The translations under genes and the position numbers were made by a program. The notes below the pieces were generated by a model. It saw nothing but the letters and a program-made list of their open reading frames with translations. It made no database searches and had not been told where the DNA came from. A stretch of DNA of 64,000 nucleotides from Rarobacter faecitabidus (GTDB lineage: Bacteria; Actinomycetota; Actinomycetes; Actinomycetales; Cellulomonadaceae), in contig NZ_VFOS01000001.1 in assembly GCF_006716265.1 (NCBI RefSeq), positions 62,001 to 126,000 of the forward strand, read 5' to 3'. This document shows positions 50,852-59,365 of the stretch, piece by piece. Numbering within the stretch: the first letter of the stretch is position 1; the number at the start of each line of letters is the position of its first letter.

Positions 50852-52096
50852 ATGGGATTCATCAAGGCTTTTGCTGGCGCGATTGGCGGCACGCTGGCCG
50901 ACCAGTGGCTCGACTTTCTTACCCCGCCTGCTGGCCTCGCGCCCACCGCAGCGATCTTCCCCGCCGTTGCGCAAGGCCAAAACAACGGCCGCGGCTCGAA
51001 CACCAAGGGTTCGAGCAACATCATCACGAACGGTTCGCGGATCGTGGTCCCCGAGGGCTATGGCCTCCTCACCTTTACCGAAGGCCGGATCAGTGGCTTC
51101 ATCTCCGAGCCGGGTGGCTACACCTTCACGACGGACGAACAGAACTCGCAGTCGATCTTCGCTGGCGATGGCTTCATCTCGCCACTGATCAAGACGTCGT
51201 GGGAACGCTTCAAGTTCGGCGGGCAGCCGGGGGCGCAGCAGATCGCCCTCTACGTCAACCTCAAGGAGATCCCGAACAACCGGTTCGGCACGCAGTCGGA
51301 GATCTACTGGGATGACGCCTACCTGAACGCGCAGGTCGGCGCCCTGGTCCGCGGAACATACACGCTCAAGATCACCGACCCGATCCTGTTCATCTCACGC
51401 TTCGTTCCCGCCACCTACATCACCGCCGGCGGCCCGGTGTTCGACTTCACGGACATCGACAACGATGCCGCGGCGCAGCTGTTCAACGAGATCGTCAGCG
51501 CGCTTTCGCCCGCCTTTTCGCTCTACACCAACGACCCCTCGAAGGGGAACCGCATCTCCCGCATCCAGTCGGACGCACTGGGCTTTGCCCAGTCGCTCGG
51601 CCAGGCGGTCGAGGACGGCTACAAGTGGCGCACCGAGCGCGGCCTCGAGATCGTGTCGGTCGCCATTCAGGCGATCGAGTACGACGAGGACACCCGCGCG
51701 CTGCTCTCGGACGTGAAGAAGGCGGATGCTCTGTCGGGCCAGCGCGGGAACACGTTCCTCCAACAGTCGGTGGCGCGTGGTGTGCAGGCCGCTGGCGAAA
51801 CCGGCGGCGGCGCAGGCCTCGCCATGTTCGGCATGGGGGCTGGTGCGGCGGGAGGCATGGCCGGCGCCATGCAGCAGCAGCCACAGCCGACCGCCGGGCC
51901 GTTCGCGAACCCGGCGCCGGCACCGCAGCAGCAGTACGCACCGCCCGCGGAGCAGGCACCGCCTGCCCCTGCCCCCGCCGCGTCGGCGGCCGAGGATCCA
52001 GTCGCTAAACTCACCCAGTTGAAGTCGATGCTCGATGCCGGGCTGATCACTCAGGCGGACTTCGACGCGGCTAAGGCAAAGGTCCTCGGCCTGTGA
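50852..52096 (+). CDS. SPFH-domain protein with C-terminal SHOCT-like motif (YdjI-like)
   Basis: A 414-aa protein. After a short N-terminal helix the SPFH/band-7 domain (~55-300) shows SRIVVPEGYGLLTFTEGRIS, GGQPGAQQIALYVNLKEIPN and WRTERGLEIVSVAIQAIEYD, as in YdjI/'virion core protein' relatives. A Pro/Gln/Ala-rich linker (~325-380) leads to a SHOCT-like helical hairpin, LDAGLITQADFDAAK. No transmembrane helix, so it needs membrane partners. In B. subtilis YdjI is recruited by YdjG and YdjH, and the next two genes resemble those. Its TGA overlaps the next GTG (GTGA). Confidence 0.85.
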   Translation: MGFIKAFAGAIGGTLADQWLDFLTPPAGLAPTAAIFPAVAQGQNNGRGSNTKGSSNIITNGSRIVVPEGYGLLTFTEGRISGFISEPGGYTFTTDEQNSQSIFAGDGFISPLIKTSWERFKFGGQPGAQQIALYVNLKEIPNNRFGTQSEIYWDDAYLNAQVGALVRGTYTLKITDPILFISRFVPATYITAGGPVFDFTDIDNDAAAQLFNEIVSALSPAFSLYTNDPSKGNRISRIQSDALGFAQSLGQAVEDGYKWRTERGLEIVSVAIQAIEYDEDTRALLSDVKKADALSGQRGNTFLQQSVARGVQAAGETGGGAGLAMFGMGAGAAGGMAGAMQQQPQPTAGPFANPAPAPQQQYAPPAEQAPPAPAPAASAAEDPVAKLTQLKSMLDAGLITQADFDAAKAKVLGL

Positions 52097-53247
52097 CGTC
52101 GTCGTCATCGACCCAGCAGGTGGGCGGTCACGACAAGTGCCCCACCTGCGGCTCGACCGACATCGCGTATTCGAGCACCAAGGGCGTCCTGATCTGCCGC
52201 TACTGCCGCGCGCAGTGGACCGAGGCGAACGCCGAGCAGTCGCTCGGTTATGACACGGATATAGCCTCGCTGCAGGGCGTGCAGGTGACCCGAGGTGCGG
52301 ATCGGATAGACGAGGCCTCGTCCGATGTCGTGACACTCAAGTGCCAGGGCTGCGGTGCCGAGGTCGTCATCAACTCGGCCACCAACCTGCAGGCCCGCTG
52401 CCACTGGTGCCGTAGCGTGCTGTCCCTGAACGAGCGCGTCGCAAACGGATCTGTCCCAGACGCGGTGCTGCCGTTCGCGCTCACGCACGAGCAGGCCGTC
52501 GATAAGATCCAGGCGTTCGCCAAGAAGAGAGTGTTCTTCGCGCACAAGGGATTCCGCCGCGAATTCGAGCCCGCGAACGTGGTTGGCGTGTTCATGCCAT
52601 ACCTCGTCGCTGACGTCCGGGCCGCGGTCAAGATGCGCGGTGAGGGCGAGATCGAGATCCGCCGCTACACGGTCTCCGTGGGCAAGGACCGCCAGGAGAC
52701 GCGTTACGACGCCGACGTCTATCAGGTCGAGCGCCAGTTCGACCTCATCGTGGACGATCTCACCGTCGAGTCCTCAGCGCGGCGAGCCGGAGCGCACACA
52801 AGTGCGGAGACGACCAACATCGTCAACGCGGTACTGCCCTTCGACACCAAGAAGGCGGTCCGCTACAACGCGAACTACCTTGGCGGTTTCACCTCGGAGA
52901 AGCGCGACCTGAACGTCGATGACGTCTCGGGCACCGTGAGCCGGATGCTGTTCGGCCTCGGCACCACGTTGATGCGCCGCACGCTGGGCCAGTACGGCCG
53001 CGGCGTGAAGTGGACGGGCGGACAGGTGGGCGTGCAGGGCGTGCGCTACCTGTCCATGTACGCGCCGATCTGGCTGTACTCGTATTACGAGAAGCGGGGT
53101 AGCGGCGAGTTCCTGCACTACATCGCGGTCAACGGCCGCACCGGTCAGACGATGGGCTCGGTGCCCATCAACAAACTGCGGCTCACGCTCTGCTCGGCAC
53201 TGACCACGATCGGCATTCTCGCCGGAGGATGGGTGTTCTTCCTGTGA
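52093..53247 (+). CDS. Double zinc-ribbon protein with C-terminal membrane helix (YdjG-like)
   Basis: A 384-aa protein. Two zinc ribbons: CPTCGSTDI...CRYC at ~14-36 (TFIIB-type) and CQGCGAEV...CHWC at ~84-106. A long soluble middle (KRVFFAHKGFRREFEPANVV, YTVSVGKDRQETRYDADVYQ) follows, and a single C-terminal helix (~364-383, LCSALTTIGILAGGWVFFL) anchors it. This is the layout of B. subtilis YdjG. GTG start overlaps the SPFH gene stop, and the stop overlaps the next GTG, so three proteins are made in step. Probable role: membrane docking of the SPFH protein under envelope stress. Confidence 0.82.
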   Translation: MTSSSSTQQVGGHDKCPTCGSTDIAYSSTKGVLICRYCRAQWTEANAEQSLGYDTDIASLQGVQVTRGADRIDEASSDVVTLKCQGCGAEVVINSATNLQARCHWCRSVLSLNERVANGSVPDAVLPFALTHEQAVDKIQAFAKKRVFFAHKGFRREFEPANVVGVFMPYLVADVRAAVKMRGEGEIEIRRYTVSVGKDRQETRYDADVYQVERQFDLIVDDLTVESSARRAGAHTSAETTNIVNAVLPFDTKKAVRYNANYLGGFTSEKRDLNVDDVSGTVSRMLFGLGTTLMRRTLGQYGRGVKWTGGQVGVQGVRYLSMYAPIWLYSYYEKRGSGEFLHYIAVNGRTGQTMGSVPINKLRLTLCSALTTIGILAGGWVFFL

Positions 53248-53774
53248 TTATTCAGCAACTGGCCCAAGTGACCTATCTCGCCGATTCCTCCTCTGAGGGG
53301 GACGGCGCGGGGTTCGTTGTCGCTTTCGCCTTCATCGCGGGATTCTGCTTCTTCTTCTTCGTGTGGAAGTACTACCGCAACGCCAACGCGCGCTTCAAGT
53401 TCGAGGAGCAGACCTCGGCCGATGCGAAGAATGTCCAGGGCACGGATGTGAAGGTCAACACCCGTCGCGGGCTGAGCTCGTCCTCGATCTCCGGGCGGAA
53501 CGATTCGGACGCCACTGCTCGCGTTCCCGTAGAGGAACTTTGGCCGACACCGAACGATGCCATCACGTCTGTTTTGGACGAGGCCTCCGGCGGCCCTGTC
53601 GGGGCCCCCGGTCACCACGTGCCGGGACAACCAGGCCAACCGCCGTCAAGCCAGCCTCCTGGGCCGGTGCAAGGACCGACTGGCCAGCAGGCGCCGTACC
53701 AGCCGGGTCACAACCCCGGCCCGCAGGCACCGTTCCAGCCCACGGATCCGCCCCCGTACCAGCCTGGGCAGTAG
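53244..53774 (+). CDS. Small membrane protein with proline-rich tail (YdjH-like position)
   Basis: A 176-aa protein. One strong transmembrane helix, ~24-42 (VVAFAFIAGFCFFFFVWKY), is followed by a charged segment (RNANARFKFEEQTSADAKNV), a middle domain, and a Pro/Gln/Gly-rich tail (QAPYQPGHNPGPQAPFQPTD). GTG 53244 overlaps the zinc-ribbon gene stop (GTGA). Position and topology match YdjH of the B. subtilis ydjFGHI operon, though length and tail differ. A hairpin terminator follows. Confidence 0.72.
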   Translation: MIIQQLAQVTYLADSSSEGDGAGFVVAFAFIAGFCFFFFVWKYYRNANARFKFEEQTSADAKNVQGTDVKVNTRRGLSSSSISGRNDSDATARVPVEELWPTPNDAITSVLDEASGGPVGAPGHHVPGQPGQPPSSQPPGPVQGPTGQQAPYQPGHNPGPQAPFQPTDPPPYQPGQ

Positions 53775-53793
53775 TTCGCCGCGCTCGGCCTGT

Positions 53794-53834
53794 CGGGTGG
53801 GGTGGCACCACGAATGGTGGCGCCACCCCACCCG
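53794..53834 (+). terminator. Terminator hairpin after the SPFH/zinc-ribbon operon
   Basis: Arms of 13 perfect base pairs plus a mismatch and 4 more pairs, spanning 53794-53834 around a short GAAT loop, 20 nt after the operon's last stop. Confidence 0.7.
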
Positions 53835-54147
53835 ATATTGCGGGTCGAGCGCCGGCTTCACCGCACTTGCCGCGCCTGTGCCGCAGGTAACGGGCGCCCC
53901 GGAGTCACCGGACGCCCCGCCTGCTGCGGCGCATGCTGCCGTTGTGTTCGCATGCTGCCGCTGTGTTCGCATGCTGCCGTTGGATTCCTCGCAAACGAAT
54001 CGAATGCCCGCAGGCGCTGCGGTAGCCGGGCTCTGGGGTGTATTGAGTCGCGCGCTGCGGGGCGGCGTCCTGGAAATTCGCGGCGCGATCGGCAGGCGCC
54101 TGGCCTTTTGTCCCTGGTCTGCCCGTCGTGGATGGGACAATGGCGGG
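53835..54147. other. Intergenic region upstream of the FAD/Fe-S dehydrogenase
   Basis: About 310 bp without a gene that resembles any family. The dehydrogenase frame remains open through it, but that reading is arginine/cysteine-rich and interrupted by a repeat. It contains a GC-rich hairpin-like segment (~53880-53930) and the 19-bp triple repeat listed below. The dehydrogenase promoter should lie here. Confidence 0.5.
53931..53987. repeat. Three tandem 19-bp direct repeats
   Basis: GCATGCTGCCGTTGTGTTC (53931-53949), GCATGCTGCCGCTGTGTTC (53950-53968) and GCATGCTGCCGTTGGATTC (53969-53987), exactly abutting, with 1-2 mismatches between copies. They end 160 nt upstream of the dehydrogenase start. 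Each unit begins with the palindromic hexamer GCATGC, giving about two helical turns between units. Confidence 0.85.
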
Positions 54148-57048
54148 GTGACAGTGGCAATCGAAGCACCCAAGAACGCGGACATTGACGGCATCGTTGC
54201 CGCCTTGCAGTCTGCGGTGACCGGCGAGGTCTCTACCTCTAACCTGCGCCGTGCCGAGTACGCGACCGATGCGTCGAACTATCGGGTGCCACCGCAGATC
54301 GTCGTCATCCCGCGGACGCAGGACGACGTGCTGGCCGCATTGCGGATCGCCCGTGAGGCTGGGATGGCGATCACCACGCGCGGCGGCGGCACCTCGATCG
54401 CCGGCAACTCGATCGGGCCAGGGATGGTCATCGACTTCTCACGCCACCTGAACCGGATCCTCGAGATCGATCCGGAGTCGCGGACAGCGCTCATCGAGCC
54501 GGGCGTGGTCATGTCCGACTTGCAGGCTGCGGCCGCGCCGCACGGACTGCGGTTCGGTCCTGATCCTTCGACCCAGAACCGCGCCACACTCGGTGGCATG
54601 ATCGGCAATAACGCATGCGGCCCGCACGCCGTGGCGTACGGCCGCACATCCGACAACGTGGTGTCGCTCGACGTCATCGACGGGCTGGGGCGCCGCTACA
54701 CCGCAGGTAGGGACAAGCAGGGCTACGAGGAGGTCCCCGGCCTTGAGGAGTTCATCTCCGCCAACCTGGCCCTGATCCGCACCGAGTTCGGGCAGTTCGG
54801 CCGGCAGGTCTCCGGCTACTCGCTCGAGCACCTGCTCCCCGAGAACGGCTCCGACCTGGCCAGGGCACTGACTGGCACCGAGGGCACGGTCGCCACGATC
54901 CTGCAGGCGCGCGTGCGGCTCGTCCCCATCCCCAGCGCGCCGACGCTCGTGGTCCTCGGCTACGAGACGATGCCGCTCGCCGCCGATGACGTCCCGCTCC
55001 TGCTCGCGCGCAAGCCGCTCGCCATCGAGGGTATGGACGCCCGCCTGATCGACATCATCAAGCGCGCCAAGGGTCCCGATTCGGTACCCGATCTTCCAGC
55101 CGGTAACGGCTGGCTCATGGTCGAGGTGGGTGGTGCCACCGCGGACGAGGCCATGGACGCCGCTCGCGCGATCGCTGCGGCGGCCAATGCTGACGATGCC
55201 ATGATTCTTCCTGCTGGCCCCGAGGCGAGCCGCATGTGGCGCATCCGCGCGGACGGGGCTGGCCTCGCAGGCAGGACGCCCTCGGGCGATCAGGGATGGC
55301 CCGGTTGGGAGGATGCCGCGGTCAGGCCCGAGAACCTGGGCAAGTACCTGCGTGATTTCGATTCGCTGCTGGAACGATACGGCCTCGATGGCGTGCCCTA
55401 CGGCCACTTCGGCGACGGCTGCATTCACGTGCGCATCAACCTGCCGCTTGAGGACAACGCGGACATCTTCCGCCGCTTCCTGACCGATGCGGCAGTCCTG
55501 GTTGCGCAGTACGGCGGCTCGCTCTCCGGCGAGCACGGTGACGGCCGTGCCCGTTCGGAGCTGCTGCCCAAGATGTATTCGGACGAGGCGATCCGCCTCT
55601 TCGAGCAGTTCAAGGCGCTGTTCGATCCCAGGGACGTCATGAACCCGGGCGTGATCGTGCGCCCGGATCCCCTCGACGCCCACCTGCGCAGGCCGCATGC
55701 CAAGCCGGTCAAGCCCACCACGGGCTTCGCGTTCCGCCACGATCAGGGCGACTTCACCAAGGCCGTTCACCGCTGCACCGGCGTGGGCAAGTGCCGGGCC
55801 GACAACAGCGCGGCCGGCGGTTTCATGTGCCCGTCGTATCAGGCGACGAAGGACGAGAAGGACGTCACGCGCGGTCGCGCTCGCGTGCTGCAGGAGATGA
55901 TCAACGGCTCGGTGATCACGGGTGGCTGGTCAGCGCCCGAGGTTACGGAGGCACTCGACCTCTGCCTCAGCTGCAAGGCCTGCTCGTCCGACTGCCCGGC
56001 GGGCGTCGACATGGCGGCATACAAGGCGGAGGCGCTGCACCGCAAGTACGAGCGCAAGATCCGCCCCATCAACCACTACATCCTTGGCTGGCTGCCTCGC
56101 TGGGCACGGCTGGTATCGAGCATGGGGCCGGTCGCCGCGGTCGCCAATGCGGCCTTGGGGATCAGGCCGATTGGAAAGCTCGTCCTGAGCGCGGGCGGCA
56201 TGGACAGCCGCCGCAAGATGGCGAAGTTCGCGACGCAGCCGTTCCGTCGCTGGGTGCGCAGTCAGGACGAGATCCCCGTCGCCCGCGACGCGGGCGGCTC
56301 CCCGCGCTCCTCCGCGGCCGGACAGCGAACCCGAGTCGTGCTGTGGGCGGACTCGTTCTCCGACTCTATGACGCCGCACGTCGCCCAGGCTGCGCTGCGG
56401 GTCCTGGACGCGGCCGGGTACGACGTAATCGTCCCGGGCGGTGAGGCATGCTGCGGCCTGACGTGGATCTCCACGGGTCAGTTGAATGGTGCGCGCAAGA
56501 AGCAGGCGCAACTGCTACAGGTGCTCGGCCCGTTCGCCGTGGCGGGCATCCCCATCATCGGCGTCGAGCCGTCCTGCACGGCCGTGCTGCGATCCGACCT
56601 GCTCGAGCTGCATCCGGACGACCCGCGCGCGGTGGCGGTCGCAGCGCAGACGATGACGCTGGCGGAGTTGCTGACCTCCGAGGCGCCGCTTGGGCCGGGG
56701 GAGCAGTGGCAGATGCCCGACCTGTCGGACGTCACGGCCGTGGTGCAGCCGCACTGCCACCACCACTCAGTCATGGGATTCGGCCCGGACGAGAAACTAC
56801 TGCGCGATGCCGGGGCCGAACTCACGATGTTGGCGGGCTGCTGCGGCCTGGCGGGCAACTTCGGGATGGAGAAGGGGCACTACGAGGTTTCGGTCCAGGT
56901 GGCTCAGAACGAGCTGTTGCCAGCCCTGCGGGCGGCGGGCGAGGGGGATGTCTATCTCGCCGACGGCTTCTCGTGCCGCACGCAGGCATCCGGCTTGGCG
57001 GGGGTCGAGGGCAAGACGCTGGCGGAACTGATCGCGGACCGGTTATAG
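54148..57048 (+). CDS. FAD-binding and Fe-S dehydrogenase fusion (YdiJ/D-2-hydroxyglutarate or D-lactate dehydrogenase type)
   Basis: A 966-aa protein. Residues ~40-260 are a VAO-type FAD-binding domain (PRTQDDVLAALRIA, TTRGGGTSIAGNSIG, GGMIGNNACGPHAVAYGRTS). Residues ~290-530 are the FAD-oxidase C-domain (GHFGDGCIHVRINL, SGEHGDGRARSELLPKMY). Then come two [4Fe-4S] segments (CTGVGKCRADN...MCPSYQ; CLSCKACSSDCPAGVDM) and two CCG heterodisulfide-reductase-like domains (GGEACCGLTW, VQPHCHHHSV, AGCCGLAGNFG). This is the YdiJ/Dld3-like layout, oxidising a D-2-hydroxyacid and passing electrons on through Fe-S clusters. I chose GTG 54148 by where similarity starts; GTG 54154 is an alternative. The MarR gene follows 55 nt later. 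Confidence 0.88.
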   Translation: MTVAIEAPKNADIDGIVAALQSAVTGEVSTSNLRRAEYATDASNYRVPPQIVVIPRTQDDVLAALRIAREAGMAITTRGGGTSIAGNSIGPGMVIDFSRHLNRILEIDPESRTALIEPGVVMSDLQAAAAPHGLRFGPDPSTQNRATLGGMIGNNACGPHAVAYGRTSDNVVSLDVIDGLGRRYTAGRDKQGYEEVPGLEEFISANLALIRTEFGQFGRQVSGYSLEHLLPENGSDLARALTGTEGTVATILQARVRLVPIPSAPTLVVLGYETMPLAADDVPLLLARKPLAIEGMDARLIDIIKRAKGPDSVPDLPAGNGWLMVEVGGATADEAMDAARAIAAAANADDAMILPAGPEASRMWRIRADGAGLAGRTPSGDQGWPGWEDAAVRPENLGKYLRDFDSLLERYGLDGVPYGHFGDGCIHVRINLPLEDNADIFRRFLTDAAVLVAQYGGSLSGEHGDGRARSELLPKMYSDEAIRLFEQFKALFDPRDVMNPGVIVRPDPLDAHLRRPHAKPVKPTTGFAFRHDQGDFTKAVHRCTGVGKCRADNSAAGGFMCPSYQATKDEKDVTRGRARVLQEMINGSVITGGWSAPEVTEALDLCLSCKACSSDCPAGVDMAAYKAEALHRKYERKIRPINHYILGWLPRWARLVSSMGPVAAVANAALGIRPIGKLVLSAGGMDSRRKMAKFATQPFRRWVRSQDEIPVARDAGGSPRSSAAGQRTRVVLWADSFSDSMTPHVAQAALRVLDAAGYDVIVPGGEACCGLTWISTGQLNGARKKQAQLLQVLGPFAVAGIPIIGVEPSCTAVLRSDLLELHPDDPRAVAVAAQTMTLAELLTSEAPLGPGEQWQMPDLSDVTAVVQPHCHHHSVMGFGPDEKLLRDAGAELTMLAGCCGLAGNFGMEKGHYEVSVQVAQNELLPALRAAGEGDVYLADGFSCRTQASGLAGVEGKTLAELIADRL

Positions 57049-57071
57049 CGGTCTAGCCCGCCGCCTATTAA

Positions 57072-57103
57072 GTTGTTTCTACAACCAATTACAATGGGTG
57101 GTT
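57072..57103. promoter_or_regulatory. Candidate MarR operator: two short inverted repeats
   Basis: GTTGT-TTCT-ACAAC (57072-57085), followed by AACCA (57083-57087) and TGGTT (57099-57103), in an AT-rich patch directly upstream of the marR-like start. Position suits autoregulation by a winged-helix dimer. The arms are short. Confidence 0.4.
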
Positions 57104-57619
57104 ATGGACGAGGTTCGCTGGTTGTCGCCGGAAGAATTGCACACCTGGGTCAAACTCGAGGTGATCGCGGAGTTGCTTCCCGCAGCGCTCGATCAGCCGC
57201 TGCAGCGTGAGCACAATCTCACCCACTTCGAGTACATCGTGCTCGCCCAGTTGTCCGAGGCCACCGACCGCACCATGCCGTTGACCGTCCTTGCCGCCCG
57301 CACGAGCGCCACGCTTCCGAGGCTCTCGCATGTGATCCGGCGCCTCGAAGACCGTGGGCTGGTCGTCCGATCCACGAGCGAATTCGACCGGCGCGTCACG
57401 CTCGCCACCTTGACGGATGCGGGCTGGGAACGCGTCGTGGAATCGGCTCCAACCCACGTCGCGAGCGTGCGCGACATCGTGATCGATCGGCTCACCGCCG
57501 ATCAACTCCGCTCGCTCGGTGCGATCACGGATGCCATGCTGGCGGCGCTCGATCCTGACGACCGCAAGGGTCTTCGCCGCGTCTGCGACGAGAAGGCCCC
57601 GCATCCGCCGTCTCCGTAG
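57104..57619 (+). CDS. MarR-family transcriptional regulator
   Basis: A 171-aa winged-helix regulator. LTHFEYIVLAQLSEA and MPLTVLAARTSATLPRLSHV form the recognition region, and RRLEDRGLVVRSTSEFDRRV and LATLTDAGWERV form the wing and dimer helices. The N-terminal helix WVKLEVIAELLPAALDQPLQ is typical of the family. I chose ATG 57104; GTG 57098 is also possible. Small inverted repeats precede it. The regulated genes are not evident; the upstream dehydrogenase or the gene itself are candidates. Confidence 0.9.
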   Translation: MDEVRWLSPEELHTWVKLEVIAELLPAALDQPLQREHNLTHFEYIVLAQLSEATDRTMPLTVLAARTSATLPRLSHVIRRLEDRGLVVRSTSEFDRRVTLATLTDAGWERVVESAPTHVASVRDIVIDRLTADQLRSLGAITDAMLAALDPDDRKGLRRVCDEKAPHPPSP

Positions 57620-57749
57620 GCAAGTGCGAACCAGCCAGTTCAGCGGGAGCAACGGCCTTCTACCTGGCCAAGGCGAGCAGTGGATGTGAATTGCCTGAAT
57701 CGGCGCGATTCGAGTTTCGCAAATCGCCCGCTCGCCCTAGAGTGCACTT

Positions 57750-59327
57750 ATGGTCAGTGTCGGTCCCGAGAAAGCCTGGCAGGCCGTGCCCTCGCAACCG
57801 GGAACTCCGGGCCACGACCGTGCGGCTGGTGGCGACGAAGCGCCAGGCGCTAGCGCCGCATCCCAGGGCGCAGCTCGCGAATTCGAAGAGCGCGTCACCG
57901 CGCTCATCCAGCAACATGCATCAATTCTGCTGGACGAACCCCTCCTGCCTCTCGCAATGGTCACGCCATCGGGTATGGCAGCCGATTCGAACCGAAGCGT
58001 GCTTGTCGCCCTCGACGGACGTGGGCGCCAGGTGGTCGTCACCGTCGTGCACCACCTGGATCTGCCCGCCCTCATGAGCGCGATTCAGGCTGCCGGACGG
58101 CTGGGATTTCGTTCCCGATCCGCCATGGCGAAGTCGTACCCGGGTGGGGGCGCCGCCTTCGATAGCGCACTGGCGTCGTTCTTTCGCGCGCGCCCGGACC
58201 TGCAGGCGACCGTGGGGCAATTGGCCACGCAGCCCCGGCTCGTCGTCGTCTGCGGCGGCGCGACCGACGATGCCAGCGAAGCGCTCCGCTTCTTGAGCGG
58301 CGGAGGCGGCGGAATCGAGATCTTCCCGCTGACGGCTCAGGTCGTCGGCCGGGTCATCGCCAAGGTACGCGGAACGGCTCCGCAGCCGTCCACGCCCCAG
58401 GCGCCGGTGGCGCAGCCCGCTGAGCCTCAGGCGCCGGTCGCGCAACCCGCAGTGTCACAACCTCCGGCCGCGCTGCAGCCGGCCGCAAGAAGCGACGCAC
58501 CACCATCCGCGCCGCAACCGATCCAACCGCAGCCTGAGCCCGCAGCCGCGTCGGCAGATCAACCACTCGCCGCGCCGGCACATGAGAGGGCGGTCGACGC
58601 CCCGGAGGCAGACGTCACCGCAGTCGCCGGAGATTCTCCGGATCACGAGCGCGCGACGGCGAGCGATCCGGCGCCCCAGACCGGATCGGTGCCCATCCCC
58701 GACTTCGACGAGCTCCAGGATCGGCCCGTACCAGCCGACATCGAAACCTCGATCCACGAACGAGCAGGGGCGTCTGGGACGGACACTAGCGCCCAGGACC
58801 CGCACGGGCATCACGCGACGGTGTCCGCGCCAGCTCGGCGCGGGCAGCCGTTCGGACGAACCGAACCGCTCGCGATCACGACCGAGATTCCGATCATCGA
58901 CGCCAAGCGACGGCTTCCTAGAACCGTCCTGCCGAAACCCGTTGAGGGCACTTCCCGCCCGCCCGCCCGCGCGCTCGCGGTCCGCACTGTTGCACTCGAA
59001 GCCGCGGTGACCGGGAAAAGCACCGAGGAACTCACCGCGTCCGTCGTGAACCGCAACGCCGAGCGCGACCTGACTGTGCTCTGCGATGAGTTGGAATCGG
59101 CAGTGCCAATAGTCTGGGTGCGACAGGGAACGGGTGAAAGATACGAGGCTGTCCTCCATCCCGAGGGGATGATCACCCTGCCAACCGGCATCGAGTACGC
59201 CGACCCCACGCGCGCGGCGCGTGCTATCTCCGGGAGTCTGAGCGTCGCCGACGGCTGGAACCTGTGGCGCATCGGCGAATACGGGCCAACGCTCGCCGAG
59301 GCTTGGCGGGAAGTCTTCGGCCGCTGA
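57750..59327 (+). CDS. RAMA-domain protein with nuclease-like N-terminal domain (catalytic residues apparently lost)
   Basis: A 525-aa protein. The C-terminal ~70 residues (YEAVLHPEGMITLPTGIEYA, DGWNLWRIGEYGPTLAEAWR) form a RAMA domain, found fused to restriction-modification enzymes. Residues ~45-210 resemble the DUF91-type PD-(D/E)XK fold: VALDGRGRQVVVTVVHHLDL matches 'D.dG..vvvEvK...', but the E-x-K pair is replaced by T-V-V-H-H, so cleavage activity is doubtful. PRLVVVCGGA and GGIEIFPLTAQV fit the later strands. Between them is a ~190-residue Pro/Ala/Gln linker with QAPVAQPAEPQ repeats. No methyltransferase or nuclease gene is adjacent. The fold assignment of the N-terminus is inference. 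Confidence 0.7.
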   Translation: MVSVGPEKAWQAVPSQPGTPGHDRAAGGDEAPGASAASQGAAREFEERVTALIQQHASILLDEPLLPLAMVTPSGMAADSNRSVLVALDGRGRQVVVTVVHHLDLPALMSAIQAAGRLGFRSRSAMAKSYPGGGAAFDSALASFFRARPDLQATVGQLATQPRLVVVCGGATDDASEALRFLSGGGGGIEIFPLTAQVVGRVIAKVRGTAPQPSTPQAPVAQPAEPQAPVAQPAVSQPPAALQPAARSDAPPSAPQPIQPQPEPAAASADQPLAAPAHERAVDAPEADVTAVAGDSPDHERATASDPAPQTGSVPIPDFDELQDRPVPADIETSIHERAGASGTDTSAQDPHGHHATVSAPARRGQPFGRTEPLAITTEIPIIDAKRRLPRTVLPKPVEGTSRPPARALAVRTVALEAAVTGKSTEELTASVVNRNAERDLTVLCDELESAVPIVWVRQGTGERYEAVLHPEGMITLPTGIEYADPTRAARAISGSLSVADGWNLWRIGEYGPTLAEAWREVFGR

Positions 59328-59365
59328 CAGCGCGGAGGCAATGGACCCCCCGGAGCGTGCGCGTT

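Noticed and set aside
53557-54147. Upstream extension of the FAD/Fe-S dehydrogenase frame
   Set aside because: The extra ~197 residues overlap the end of the previous operon, its terminator and a 19-bp repeat array, and show no similarity to the family.
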